This document shows positions 6,725 to 17,000 of a DNA stretch of 64,000 nt, piece after piece. A program made the translations under genes and the position numbers. The notes under the pieces are model-generated. The model worked only from the letters and a program-made list of their open reading frames with translations, ran no database searches and was not told where the DNA came from. This DNA comes from Runella zeae DSM 19591. Its GTDB lineage: Bacteria; Bacteroidota; Bacteroidia; Cytophagales; Spirosomataceae. The DNA lies in assembly GCF_000423565.1 (NCBI RefSeq), contig NZ_KE384045.1, forward strand, positions 1 to 64,000, in the 5' to 3' direction. The first letter of the stretch is position 1. Every line of letters starts with the position of its first letter.

Positions 6725-7759
6725 TCAATAACTCGTCTCATCAAGTTTGACTTTGCCTCGAAAAGTCCAAAAAACAAAACTCGTATAAAGTGCCACCAAT
6801 GGTACGCCAATCGCCGCAAAAGTAAGCATGATTTTAAGGGATTTGTCGGTCGATGCTCCATTGTAAACCGTGATATGAAGGTTGGGGTCGATAGTAGAGA
6901 GAACGATATTGGGAAAAAGACCTACTGCTACCAAAATCATCAACATCGCCGTCACAAAAGCCGATGATAAAAAAGCGTAAAAATAACGCCGCCGTGAGAT
7001 TTGGCGCGTAATGTTGGCTACGGCCAAAATAGCCAAAACCGGAAACGCAAACATATAAGGAACTTCGCGATAGCGGTTTATCATGTGAGGGATGAACAAA
7101 AGAGTGGCTAACGACGTAATCGCAAACATCAATACAAAAAAGATAGTCGTGTTTTTGGCCAAAACAGTGAGTTTAGCGTAAAGCCGATTTTCGGTTTTCA
7201 TCACCAGATAGATAGCCCCGTGCATCATAAATAACGCCAATGTAGTGACCGATACAAGAAGTGCATAAGGGTTGAAGTAGTCGAGCAACGTACCTCGATA
7301 AATGTAGTTTTGGTCGATAGCAAAGCCTTGAATCACATTTCCCAACACCAAACCCAAAGCCAAAGCCAGCAAAATACTGGACACACTGTAGCTAATATCC
7401 CATGTCTTGCGCCACCAAAGCATGGGTTCTTTGGAACGAAATTCTATGGAAATTGCCCTTAGAATGAGCATGACCAAAAAAATCATAAACAACTCATAAA
7501 ACGCCGAGAAAACCGTAGCATATACCACTGGAAAGCCCGCAAACAAGGCTCCGCCGCCAATCACCAACCATACTTCGTTGCCATCCCATACGGGGCCGAT
7601 GGCGTTGAGGGCAATGCGCCTACTTTCTTCTTTTTTGAAAAACAAATGTAAAGCACCTGCTCCGAGGTCGAAGCCATCGAGAATGGCGTAGCCGCTAAAT
7701 ACGCCACCTACTACCAAAAACCACCAAGTGGGTAAATCAAGTCCGAGTATTGTTTCCAT
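6725..7759 (-). CDS. cydB: Cytochrome bd ubiquinol oxidase subunit II
   Basis: This 344-residue, highly hydrophobic protein has about eight or nine membrane helices. CydB marks are visible: the N-terminal GYAILDGFDLGAG loop and GPVWDGNEVWLV followed by GGALFAGFPVVYA. It is the smaller core subunit of the bd oxidase, which oxidises quinol and reduces O2 to water with high affinity in the cytoplasmic membrane. Its ATG overlaps the stop of cydA by one base (TAATG), so the two are translationally coupled. No cydX-like small ORF was recognised. A molybdate- or heme-assembly cydCD pair is not in the window. Confidence 0.95.
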   Translation of the reverse strand: METILGLDLPTWWFLVVGGVFSGYAILDGFDLGAGALHLFFKKEESRRIALNAIGPVWDGNEVWLVIGGGALFAGFPVVYATVFSAFYELFMIFLVMLILRAISIEFRSKEPMLWWRKTWDISYSVSSILLALALGLVLGNVIQGFAIDQNYIYRGTLLDYFNPYALLVSVTTLALFMMHGAIYLVMKTENRLYAKLTVLAKNTTIFFVLMFAITSLATLLFIPHMINRYREVPYMFAFPVLAILAVANITRQISRRRYFYAFLSSAFVTAMLMILVAVGLFPNIVLSTIDPNLHITVYNGASTDKSLKIMLTFAAIGVPLVALYTSFVFWTFRGKVKLDETSY

Positions 7760-9138
7760 TAGTTGAGAATTGGGTTGTCGCGTTTTGAATAATCAGGAAT
7801 CACTTCTTCGTGTAAATCGTCGGGGCCGTGTTTGATTTTTTTATTGAGTAAATACAAAAACAGCGCAAACAGCAAGCTATAAACCAACGTAAACAAAATC
7901 AATGAAAACAAAACCTGCTCGGTACGAAGTGATTGAGAAAGCGCATCGGAAGTACGCAAAAGCCCGTACACTACCCACGGTTGTCGGCCTACTTCGGCAG
8001 AGTACCAGCCTACTTGATTGGCGATTTGGGGGAGTAGCACCGCCCACGCAAATATTTGCAAGAGCCATTTTTGGTCAAAAAGACGACCTCGCCACCATAA
8101 AAACATCCCCAACAACGAAAGCCCAATCAATGCCATACCGATGGCTACCATGAGGTGATAGGTCTGAAACACGAAGTTGACGGCCCTGGCGGAAGGCCGT
8201 TGGTCGGTCGGAAAAGCGTTTAAGCCCGTGACGGGAGCTTTCAAATCTTGATGGATTAAAAACGACAGCCCACCCGGAATTTTGAGACCACTTACTTTCT
8301 GAGCTTGGGCATCTGTCCAGCCCAATAAGTACATATCAGCCACGGCTGAGGAGTCATAATGACCTTCAAAAGCGGCTAGTTTGGCAGGTTGGTTTTTGGC
8401 TACTCCATCAGCGGAGCGGTGCCCTGTAAAAAGCTGCAATAGCGAAGCTACCGTAGCTACCACAAGGGCGATTTTGAAGCCTGATTTGGCGATAGCTACA
8501 TGGCGATTTCGGAGAAGATAATAAGCATTGACGCTCAAAACCAAAAACGAACCTGCTAAAAACGAACCGATAATGACGTGCGAAAGACGGTCAACACTCG
8601 AAGGATTGAAGACCATTGCCCAAAAATCCGTGATGACAGCCCGCGCTTTCATACCTTGGCCTTCGATTCGAAAGCCCGCAGGCGTTTGTTGCCAAGAGTT
8701 GGCGACTACAATCCAAATGGCCGAAAACATAGACCCCAACGCGACCATAATCGTAGAAAAGAAATGAACGCGAGGGCTGACCCGATTCCAACCAAAAATC
8801 AAAATACCCAAAAAACCAGATTCGAGGGCAAAAGCAAAAATACCTTCGGCGGCCAAGGCACTTCCGAAAATATCTCCCACATAGCGCGAATAAACCGCCC
8901 AGTTGGTGCCAAATTCAAACTCCATCACAATCCCCGTGGCTACGCCAATCCCGAAAATCAAAGCAAAAATTTTAATCCAAAACCGGGTCATTTGCTCGTA
9001 GATTTTTTGACCCGTGCGGAGGTACATACCTTCCATGATGATCATGACGACTCCTAAGCCGATACTTAGCGGAGGATAGATGTAATGGAAAGCCACCGTA
9101 AAAGCAAACTGAATGCGCGAAAGTATTTCAGTATTCAT
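7759..9138 (-). CDS. cydA: Cytochrome bd ubiquinol oxidase subunit I
   Basis: This 459-residue protein is read from the ATG at 9138 (MNTEILSRIQFAFTVAFHY). The frame stays open 45 codons further upstream, but that extension lacks homology-like features and would add an unnatural leader. Visible heme and quinol features are FHYIYPP with the heme His near residue 19, the EFGTNW helix with an acidic residue, DRLSHVIIGSF with the heme b558 His, and GWYSAEVGRQPW near the quinol site. The Q-loop between helices 6 and 7 is short, beginning GHRSADGVAKNQPAK. It forms the quinol-oxidising, heme-bearing subunit with CydB. A 206-base upstream gap holds the promoter region. Confidence 0.95.
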   Translation of the reverse strand: MNTEILSRIQFAFTVAFHYIYPPLSIGLGVVMIIMEGMYLRTGQKIYEQMTRFWIKIFALIFGIGVATGIVMEFEFGTNWAVYSRYVGDIFGSALAAEGIFAFALESGFLGILIFGWNRVSPRVHFFSTIMVALGSMFSAIWIVVANSWQQTPAGFRIEGQGMKARAVITDFWAMVFNPSSVDRLSHVIIGSFLAGSFLVLSVNAYYLLRNRHVAIAKSGFKIALVVATVASLLQLFTGHRSADGVAKNQPAKLAAFEGHYDSSAVADMYLLGWTDAQAQKVSGLKIPGGLSFLIHQDLKAPVTGLNAFPTDQRPSARAVNFVFQTYHLMVAIGMALIGLSLLGMFLWWRGRLFDQKWLLQIFAWAVLLPQIANQVGWYSAEVGRQPWVVYGLLRTSDALSQSLRTEQVLFSLILFTLVYSLLFALFLYLLNKKIKHGPDDLHEEVIPDYSKRDNPILN

Positions 9139-9344
9139 AAAGAGGGGCGCTGTATGATGAACTAAAAGTCTGCTCAGCAAAAAAAGCACTCTGCCCAGCG
9201 AAAGGAAAATTTGGGCGATGCGCAAAAGACACAGACAGATACCATTTGGTACCTGAAAATCTAACAAAATCAACTAGGCTTTTGTGCCTTTTGGGGAGGA
9301 AGAAAAGTAAACTTTTGTGACTTTTTTATTTTAAGGACAAAATT

Positions 9345-10730
9345 TTATTTGGTATCGCTAGAAGCATTCGCATTAGGAAAAATTACCGTAAAAGTACTGC
9401 CTTGATTAGGCGTACTGGTTAAATGAATTTTGCCCCGGTGCATCTCAACTATTTTTTTGCACACCGATAGCCCTACCCCAAAACCCGAAATCGACAGTAC
9501 ATTTTTGGAGCGGTAAAAAGGTTGAAAGATGCTTGATACGTCTTCATTAGGGATTCCGATTCCTTCATCTTGGATACTAATCATGGTCATGTCATTTTTA
9601 AAATCAATAACTACCAACGCTTGATGAGGGGAAGAGTATTTGCAGGCATTGTCGATAAGGTTGGTAAACACTGTCTTTAAAAGATTCTCTTCTCCAAGTA
9701 CCGTGATATTGTTTTCATCTTCAGGGTCTTGGGCGTATTCTACCAAGATTTTATATTCGGGTCGGGAGAGGAGCAAATCATCTTGGGCTTGAAAAATCAC
9801 ATCGTCGATGCGTACTTTTTGGGCATTGCTAAGGGTTGTTTTAAAAGGCTTTACAATTTGTAAAAGACTATTGGTGAGGTTGATAAGTCGATTGATGTCT
9901 TTGCTGATATTTCGTAAAATACCTTTGTGTTGGGCCAAAGTGAGTTTTTCTTCAAGGCTGATTTCGACTTCTGACTTGAGAGCGGCGAGGGGTGTTCGGA
10001 GCTCATGAGACGCATGCGAAACAAAACTTTTTTGAAGTTCAAAAGATTCTTCGAGGCGATACATCATTTTGTTGAAGGCCGTAGCCAATAGCCCAATCTC
10101 ATCTTTACCATTTCGTTCATCAAGCCGTTCAGTAAGGTTGTTGGCCGAAATCGCGCTGATTTGAACAATAAACTGATTGACCGGCCCCAAGGCTTTTCCC
10201 GCAAAAAATATCCCCAAAAGTATAGTTACGACGATTCCGAATACAAGCCCTACAAACAGCGTTTTGCGGAGGTTTTCCATTTTACTACGCCCAAATTTAT
10301 CATAGGCAGAGGCCAAAATAATATATTTCTGTTGGTTAAGTTCGTAGATAAGCCCTACCACTTCGTTGTCGCCGCTGTTAGTTTCCACGTATTTTTCGCG
10401 TCTTACGCGTTCGAGCAAATCATTCCCATAATGAATCACGTGGTCGTCGAGACTACTGTAGAAGAGTTTATTGTTTTGGTCAAACACCAGTACCTTTTCA
10501 TCAATTAGGGCCGTAAGGGTGTTTTTGTCGATGATTTTGAGGAGGTTACGGTCTATTTCATCTACCTTGATGAGCAATTGGGCCGTCGTGATTGCCTTGC
10601 TTTTGAGGCGGTCGTAGTATTCTTGCTCCCTAAATTCGGCAAAAATCTGATACACTATAAACGAAAAAATAGCCAACAGACTTCCTACAATGAGGGAAAA
10701 TAGGATAGAAATTTTGGTCTGGATTTTCAT
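9345..10730 (-). CDS. Sensor histidine kinase, probable metal- or envelope-stress sensor
   Basis: This 461-residue kinase has a membrane helix at about 8-29, a periplasmic sensor of roughly 125 residues, a second helix at about 157-177, HAMP (about 178-232), HisKA with the phospho-accepting His near 242 in SHELRTPLAAL, and an HATPase_c domain with NLIDNACKYS, DEGIGIP and GFGVGLSVCKK. It overlaps its response regulator by 4 bases (ATGA). The pair is divergent from the czcCBA-like efflux operon, so control of that efflux in response to periplasmic metal, as CusSR and CzcRS do, is the likely job. It is a paralogue of the kinase at 21402-22781, with the His at the same residue number. Confidence 0.9.
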   Translation of the reverse strand: MKIQTKISILFSLIVGSLLAIFSFIVYQIFAEFREQEYYDRLKSKAITTAQLLIKVDEIDRNLLKIIDKNTLTALIDEKVLVFDQNNKLFYSSLDDHVIHYGNDLLERVRREKYVETNSGDNEVVGLIYELNQQKYIILASAYDKFGRSKMENLRKTLFVGLVFGIVVTILLGIFFAGKALGPVNQFIVQISAISANNLTERLDERNGKDEIGLLATAFNKMMYRLEESFELQKSFVSHASHELRTPLAALKSEVEISLEEKLTLAQHKGILRNISKDINRLINLTNSLLQIVKPFKTTLSNAQKVRIDDVIFQAQDDLLLSRPEYKILVEYAQDPEDENNITVLGEENLLKTVFTNLIDNACKYSSPHQALVVIDFKNDMTMISIQDEGIGIPNEDVSSIFQPFYRSKNVLSISGFGVGLSVCKKIVEMHRGKIHLTSTPNQGSTFTVIFPNANASSDTK

Positions 10731-11431
10731 GGTGTTTCTCTCAATAAATAGCCCAAACCGGGGCGGGTATGGATGAGTTTTGGTTCAAAATTTCGGTCGA
10801 TTTTGCGGCGTAAAATATTGATATACACTTCTATTACATTGGTTCCTGTATCAAAATGTACATCCCAAACATTGGCAGCTATATCGTTTTTAGAAACCAC
10901 TTTACCTTTGTTTTTTACTAAATAAACCAAAAATTCGTATTCGCGGGCTGTAAGGTTGATTTCTTGCGCTGCTCGCTTAACGAGCTTGCTATCTAAGAAA
11001 ATTTCCAAATCGGCAATACGCAATACTTTGCCGACGGCTTGGGCTTCGGAGTGGTTGCGGCGCAGACCTACCAATACCCGATGATACAATTCCCTAAAAT
11101 CGAAAGGTTTGACGAGATAGTCGTCGGCTCCTGCCTCAAAGCCCTCTATTTTATCTTCGATTTCGCTCATAGCGGTAAGCATCACAATCGGGAGCGAAGG
11201 TTTTTGCTCGCGAATTCGCTGACATACTTCATAGCCGCTTAGTTCGGGTAAATTGATGTCTAAAATCACTAAATCAAAACCAACAGCCAACGCACGGCGT
11301 AGCCCAAGAGTGCCCGTATAGGAGACTTCTGTCTCAAAACCTTTGTTGGTGAGGCCACGCGTGAGTAGTTGAGCAATGCGCAAATCGTCTTCAATGATGA
11401 GGATTTTCTTGGGTGTGGCGTCGGTTTTCAT
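10727..11431 (-). CDS. OmpR/PhoB-type response regulator, partner of the adjacent kinase
   Basis: This 234-residue regulator has a receiver domain with acidic pocket (IIEDD near residue 13-15), phosphorylated Asp58 in LVILDINLPE, and Lys in DDYLVKPFDF. A winged-helix DNA-binding domain of about 100 residues follows, with NLTAREYEFLVYLVKNKGK and a C-terminal TRPGLGYLL wing. It starts 23 bases after a good TAnnTTTG box and lies divergent from the tolC-like gene, 134 bases away, so it can act on both promoters from the shared spacer. CzcR/CusR-like by context; the inducing metal cannot be read from sequence. Confidence 0.9.
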   Translation of the reverse strand: MKTDATPKKILIIEDDLRIAQLLTRGLTNKGFETEVSYTGTLGLRRALAVGFDLVILDINLPELSGYEVCQRIREQKPSLPIVMLTAMSEIEDKIEGFEAGADDYLVKPFDFRELYHRVLVGLRRNHSEAQAVGKVLRIADLEIFLDSKLVKRAAQEINLTAREYEFLVYLVKNKGKVVSKNDIAANVWDVHFDTGTNVIEVYINILRRKIDRNFEPKLIHTRPGLGYLLRETP

Positions 11432-11453
11432 AAAGAAAAATAGATTTTTTGTT

Positions 11454-11461
11454 CAAATATA
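11454..11461 (-). promoter_or_regulatory. Bacteroidota -7 box (TATATTTG) upstream of the response regulator
   Basis: On the minus strand the spacer reads TATATTTG, matching the TAnnTTTG consensus used by the primary sigma factor of Bacteroidota, 23 bases before the response-regulator ATG. A matching -33 TTG at the usual 19-21 base distance is not clear. Confidence 0.45.
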
Positions 11462-11565
11462 AAGTATAAGCATCTTCGTGATAGGCTATTTAGTTTTTTT
11501 TAAGGTGGTCTTTATAGGAGCTTAATCTTCGGCAGTCACCTTTGCAAAAAAGTATTGCCGACCTT

Positions 11566-12813
11566 ATGCGAATTCTTCTTTTGATAGTTTTTTTGTGGCC
11601 GTTGCGAGGGCTTGCTCAAGATTCACTCCGAATCTCACTGAAGCAAGTGGATAGCCTTTTTTTGACCAACAACCTTCAGCTTTTAAGTGAGCGTTTTAGG
11701 ATTGATGCGGCTCAAGCGGCAGTGATACAATCCCGTCTTTGGGACAATCCCACGCTTTCGGCCGAATGGAATATTTATAATCCTAACAAGAGACGAGTGC
11801 TAGATGTAGGAAAAGGAGGACAAAAAATCATTGCTATTGAGCAGCTGCTTCTTACGGCTGGCAAGCGCAGTAAGCAAGTTGCCCTTACTCTCGAAAACGC
11901 CCGCATGACCGAATATGAATTCATGGATTTGTTGAGGGTATTGAAGTTCGAGCTGCGCAATCACTTCTTTGATGTTTATTTTCTCCAAAATACCCTCAGT
12001 CGTTATGAAATTCAGATTCGAAATCTTCAAAATACAGTAGGGGCTTTTGAAAAACAATACGAAAAAAACAATGTATCGCTGCGCGAAATGCTGCGATTGA
12101 AGGCTTTGCTTTTTCAACTCAACAATGACAAGACGGAAATCTTGTTTGAGTTGGCCGAAAAACAAAAAATGTTGAAGACCATTCTTCATTTGGAAAAACC
12201 GCTTTCGCCGATTGTAAGTCAGGAAGAACTGACACGTTATCAATTGCGGAGCGACGATGTGGCTTATTTGAGCGATTTAGCATTGCAAAATCGCGGTGAT
12301 TTAAAGGTCGTTTCGTCTTTGGCGCGGCAGGCCGAATTGAATTATAACTTACAGAAATCACTTGCGGTACCGGATTTGAAATTGGGTGCGGTTTATGACC
12401 AATCAGGGAGTTATGTCAATCATTATACGGGGTTGACGCTGTCGGCTGATTTGCCTTTTTTTAATAAAAACCAAGGGAATATCAAAGTAGCGAAACGCAT
12501 GATTGAGTATCAAAAAGGGATACTTACGCAGAAAGAACAGCTGATTAAAAATGAAGTAACGGCTGCGCTCCAAAAAGTCAAATACGTAGAAAATATGGTC
12601 CAAAGTGTAGATGTGAGATTTACCGAACAGCTAGAACTCCTCAACCGTGGGGTGGTCGAAAACTTCCAAAAAGGTAATCTGACGTTGCTAGAATTTATTG
12701 ATTTGATTGAGACTTACAGCGAAAGTATCAAAGAGCTAAATCGTCTCAAATCAGACCGCGTAGAGGCATACGAAGAATTGAATTTTATGGTAGGGCAAGA
12801 ACTTTTTAACTAA
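11566..12813 (+). CDS. czcC: Outer-membrane efflux channel (TolC/CzcC type) of heavy-metal RND system
   Basis: This 415-residue protein is read from the ATG at 11566, which gives a proper signal peptide (MRILLLIVFLWPLRGLAQ). A TTG 24 bases upstream would put eight residues before the signal and is rejected. Two OEP domains of long helices with the internal duplication of the family follow; the segments around LDVGKGGQKIIAIEQLLLTA and the second-half counterpart are typical of CzcC-like channels. It forms the outer-membrane exit duct. It is first of three genes with the adaptor and the CzcA permease, and divergent from a two-component system. Which metal it exports is not determined. Confidence 0.85.
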   Translation: MRILLLIVFLWPLRGLAQDSLRISLKQVDSLFLTNNLQLLSERFRIDAAQAAVIQSRLWDNPTLSAEWNIYNPNKRRVLDVGKGGQKIIAIEQLLLTAGKRSKQVALTLENARMTEYEFMDLLRVLKFELRNHFFDVYFLQNTLSRYEIQIRNLQNTVGAFEKQYEKNNVSLREMLRLKALLFQLNNDKTEILFELAEKQKMLKTILHLEKPLSPIVSQEELTRYQLRSDDVAYLSDLALQNRGDLKVVSSLARQAELNYNLQKSLAVPDLKLGAVYDQSGSYVNHYTGLTLSADLPFFNKNQGNIKVAKRMIEYQKGILTQKEQLIKNEVTAALQKVKYVENMVQSVDVRFTEQLELLNRGVVENFQKGNLTLLEFIDLIETYSESIKELNRLKSDRVEAYEELNFMVGQELFN

Positions 12814-12915
12814 CTGACTTTCCAAGTTTTCGACTCGATCAAATCCAAACTTGGAAACTCTAACTAACTGACTTTCCAAGTTTTCGACTCGATCAAAACC
12901 TAAACTTGGAAAGTC
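12807..12915 (+). repeat. Tandem 54-55 bp hairpin repeat between efflux genes
   Basis: Two near-identical units (12807-12860 and 12861-12915) each start TAACTAACTGACTTTCCAAG. Each contains an inverted repeat, TTTCCAAGTTT and AAACTTGGAAA in unit 1, capable of an 11 bp stem with a 17-base loop. The first unit includes the stop codon of the channel gene. The 14-base string AAGAACTTTTTAAC occurs both just before unit 1 and just after unit 2, so the whole block looks like a duplication insertion. It may tune or partly terminate transcription between channel and adaptor genes. Confidence 0.75.
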
Positions 12916-12942
12916 TGACATATTACAAGAACTTTTTAACTC

Positions 12943-14028
12943 ATGAAAAAGAGCCTTTTATTTTTACTAATTTCTGGAGGCGTTTGGCTGGTAGGCTGCG
13001 ACAAAAAACAAACTACTGCCGAAGAAATCAAGGCCTTTATGCTATCAGATACGATGATGAAGCGTATTGAGCTTGCCACCGTAAAAACCGAACCGGTACG
13101 GAGCGAATTGACCCTTGTAGGGAAGGTGATTGCCGACGAAAACCGCGTCATTAAAGTGTTTCCGTTGGTGGGCGGCAATGTCGAAAATGTAAGCGTAGAG
13201 CTAGGGGATTATGTTCGCAAAGGCCAAGTCCTTGCTACGATACGTTCGGGCGAAGTAGCTGATTTTGAGCGACAAATGATTCAGGCTCAAGCGGAAGTAT
13301 TGGTAGCCGAAAAAAACCTTAAAACCGCCGAGGAGCTTTTTGATAGCAAGCTCAATTCGCAACGAGAAGTGGTGGCAGCCAAAAAAGAACTCGAAAATGC
13401 GCAGGCCGAATTGAATCGTATCAAAGAAGTATTTCGGATTTATGGACTCGGCAAGACTCCCGTTTACTTGGTCAAATCACCGATTGATGGTTTTGTGATA
13501 AGTAAAAATGTGAATCCGGGTATGCAGCTACGCTCCGACAACGACGAGCAGATTTTTACCGTCGGTCAAATCAGCGAGGTATGGGTCATGGCCAACGTCA
13601 ACGAAAGTGATATTCCGAAAGTGAAATTAGGAATGAAAGCTGATATTCAGACTATTAGTTATGGTAATGAGCTGTTTAGAGGGAGCGTTGACAAAATCTA
13701 TAATGTACTCGACCCCGACACCAAAACCATGAAAGTGAGAATCAGACTCAACAATGTAGGGTACAAACTCAAGCCTGAAATGCACGCTACGGTATCGCTC
13801 AAGTTCAACGAAGGAGGAGAGATGATAGTGATTCCGGCAAGTTCGGTGATTTTTGACCGTAGCAAAAACTGGGTGATGGTGTTCCGCAATCGTTCTGATA
13901 TTGAGACGCGTGAAGTGCAGGTTTACAAAATGCTTCATGACATAGCGTATATACGTGCAGGTTTGAGAACTGATGAACAGGTCATATCCAAAAATCAATT
14001 GTTGGTATATGATGCTTTAAATGATTAA
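12943..14028 (+). CDS. czcB: RND efflux periplasmic adaptor (CzcB/HlyD type), lipoprotein
   Basis: This 361-residue membrane-fusion protein has a lipobox in GGVWLVGCDKK, so it is anchored by lipid in the inner membrane. Then come a barrel-sandwich lipoyl-like half (VENVSVELGDYVRKGQVLA), a coiled-coil hairpin of about 60 residues rich in Glu/Ala/Lys, the second lipoyl half (KSPIDGFVISKNVNPG), a beta-barrel domain and a membrane-proximal domain. It links the CzcA permease to the outer-membrane channel and, in metal systems, may hand metal ions over. It is separated from the permease by 20 bases. No His-rich metal-binding N-terminus is visible. Confidence 0.88.
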   Translation: MKKSLLFLLISGGVWLVGCDKKQTTAEEIKAFMLSDTMMKRIELATVKTEPVRSELTLVGKVIADENRVIKVFPLVGGNVENVSVELGDYVRKGQVLATIRSGEVADFERQMIQAQAEVLVAEKNLKTAEELFDSKLNSQREVVAAKKELENAQAELNRIKEVFRIYGLGKTPVYLVKSPIDGFVISKNVNPGMQLRSDNDEQIFTVGQISEVWVMANVNESDIPKVKLGMKADIQTISYGNELFRGSVDKIYNVLDPDTKTMKVRIRLNNVGYKLKPEMHATVSLKFNEGGEMIVIPASSVIFDRSKNWVMVFRNRSDIETREVQVYKMLHDIAYIRAGLRTDEQVISKNQLLVYDALND

Positions 14029-14048
14029 AGGCAGATCCTTATTGACTT

Positions 14049-17000
14049 ATGAACAAATTTATTAGAGGAATAGTAGGTTTTTCACTCAAAAACCGATTCT
14101 TTGTTTTCTTCATGACGGGCGTTTTGGTGATTTCGGGAGTGGTGAGCTATCTCAACACTCCTTTGGAGGCGTTTCCCGACGTGACCAATACCCAAATCAT
14201 CGTAGTTACGGAATGGAACGGACGTAGTGCCGAAGAAATAGAGCGTTTTGTGACAGTACCTATCGAAGTAGCCATGAACTCCGTACAGCGCAAAACCAAT
14301 GTACGGAGCGTTACGATGTTTGGGTTGAGTATTATCAAAATCATTTTTGAGGATGATGTAGAAGATTTTTTTGCGCGACAACAAGTCAACAACCAACTCC
14401 GAACGGTATCATTGCCCGACGGAGTGGAGCCGGATGTGCAGCCTCCATACGGCCCCACGGGCGAAATCTTCAGATTTACGCTTGAAAGCAAAGACCGCGA
14501 CAGTAGAGAGCTACTGACTTTGCACAATTGGGTGATTGATAGACAATTAAGAAGCGTGCCGGGCGTGGCAGATGTGGTGGCGTTTGGCGGAAGAGAGAAA
14601 ATCTACGAAATTCAGGTCAACCCTACGCAACTTGCCAAATATGGTATTGCGCCCTTAGAAGTATATGAAGCGGTGACCAAAAGCAACGTGAATGTGGGTG
14701 GAGATGTAATCGAAAAGAATGGACAGGCGTATGTAGTGCGGGGAATAGGATTGCTCAATTCTATTGCCGACATCGAAAACATCATCGTACAGTACGTCAA
14801 CGATAACCCTATTTTGGTCAGAAATGTAGCGGACGTAAAAGAATCTAACCTGCCAAGGGTAGGGCAAGTAGGCCTTGACCAAAACGACGACGTAGTAGAA
14901 GGTATCGTAGTGCAGCGTAAAGGCGAAAATCCCAGTGAAGTATTGGGGCGAGTCAAAGCCAAAATCGAGGAGCTAAATACCAAAATATTGCCACCAGATG
15001 TAAAAATGGTGACTTTCTATGACCGCGACAATTTGATTGATTTTTGTACCAAAACAGTCTTACACAATCTTTTTGAAGGGATTTTGTTCGTGACGGTCAT
15101 TGTATTTTTGTTTATGGCCGATTGGCGCACCACGCTCATTGTGTCTATTGTGATTCCTTTGGCGTTGTTGTTTGCTTTTATGTGCTTGCGTATGAGGGGC
15201 ATGTCGGCCAATCTGCTCTCTATGGGAGCCGTCGATTTTGGGATTATCATTGACGGTGCGGTGGTGATGGTAGAGGGGATATTTGTGACACTCGACCACC
15301 TTGTCCACAAAAAAGGCATGGATAAGTTTAACAAATTGGCCAAATTAGGTCTTATCAAAAAAACGGGTGGAGAGCTTGGTAAGGCCGTCTTTTTTTCAAA
15401 ACTTATCATTATTACGGCATTGCTGCCCATCTTTAGTTTTCAGAAAGTCGAAGGCAAAATGTTTAGTCCTTTGGCTTTTACTTTAGGCTTTGCCTTACTA
15501 GGGGCGTTGTTGTACACGCTCACTTTGGTACCGGTGCTTTGCTCGTTTTTATTACGAAAAAACGTAAGAGAAAAGTCAAATCCTATCGTTCGATTTTTTG
15601 ATACTTGGGTAAGTCGTGGCTTTGAGTTTTGTTATAAGCACAAGAAAATAAGCGTTTTTGCCTCATTAGTGTTTTTAGGAACTACTTTGTTTTCGGCCAA
15701 ATTGCTCGGAACTGAGTTTTTGCCACAGCTCAACGAAGGCTCTTTGTGGATTACGGCAGAGTTGCCGATGAGTTATTCTCAAAACGAAAGTGTGAAGATT
15801 GCCCGGATTATTAGACAAAAAATCAATAATCATCAAGAAGTAAAACAGGTACTTTCGCAAGAAGGTAGGTCAAACGACGGTACCGATCCCAATGGCTTTA
15901 ACTTCTTGCAATTTCAGGTAGATCTTAAACCCAAGGAAGAACTCAACGGCAAATCCGTAGATGATATTATTGGTGAACTGGATTATGATTTGTCTCAATT
16001 TCAGGGAATTACCTATAATTATTCGCAGCCTATCATTGACAACGTAGCCGAAGCAGCTGCGGGAATAAAAGCCTCCAATGCCATCAAAATCTACGGCGAA
16101 GACCTTGATAAACTAGATGCCTTGGCCGACCAAGTGTTGGAGGAAATCAAGGTAGTACCGGGTGTAAAAGATGCGGGGATTTTAAGAAATACGGGGCAGC
16201 CCGAAATGAGTGTCATCTTGCATGACCACAAAATGGCGCTTTATGGCGTAAGCATTGCTGATGCCCAAGCGGTGATTGAGATGGCGATTGGCGGAAAAAC
16301 GGCCTCTATTCTCTACGAAGGAGAGCGCAAGTTTGATATTAGGCTACGTTATCAAGAGCAATACCGCCGCAATGAAGACGATATTTTGATGCTGATGGTG
16401 CCTACTTTGAAAGGAAGTAAAATCCCGCTCAAAGAAATCGCTACGCTACGCAAGGTGACGGGACCGGCTTTTGTGTACCGCGACAACAACAAACGATTTA
16501 TTGGGGTGAAATTTTCGGTGCGGGAGCGCGATTTGGGAAGTACCATCGCCGAAGCGCAGAAAAAAGTAGAACCTATCTTAAAGACATTGCCAAAAGGCTA
16601 TTCGATTGATTGGACGGGAGAGTTTGAAAACCAAGTGCGTGCTACCGAGCGTCTTGGTCAAGTAGTGCCGATTAGCCTTGCGGCCATTTTTGTGTTGCTT
16701 TTTATCACTTTCGGCAATGCCAAAGATGCCGGGTTGGTTCTCATCAATGTGCCCTTTGCATTGATAGGAGGTATCTTGGCCTTGCATTTTACCCATATGA
16801 ATTTTGGGATTTCGGCAGGGGTAGGTTTCATTGCCTTGTTTGGGATTTGTGTTCAAAATGGGGTCATTCTGATTTCGGTGTTCAACAAAAACCTAGCCTC
16901 CCGAATGTCTCTCGACAGTGCCATACGAGAAGGCGTAAAATCTCGGATTAGACCCGTAGTAATGACGGCTATGATGGCGGCGATTGGACTATTACCTGCG

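Noticed and set aside
8578-9057. 159-codon plus-strand ORF inside cydA
   Set aside because: It overlaps well-supported cydA and has Arg/His/Asn-rich, shadow-like composition.
7759-9273. Upstream-extended cydA start at 9273
   Set aside because: The extra 45 residues do not resemble CydA, whose normal N-terminus begins at the ATG at 9138.
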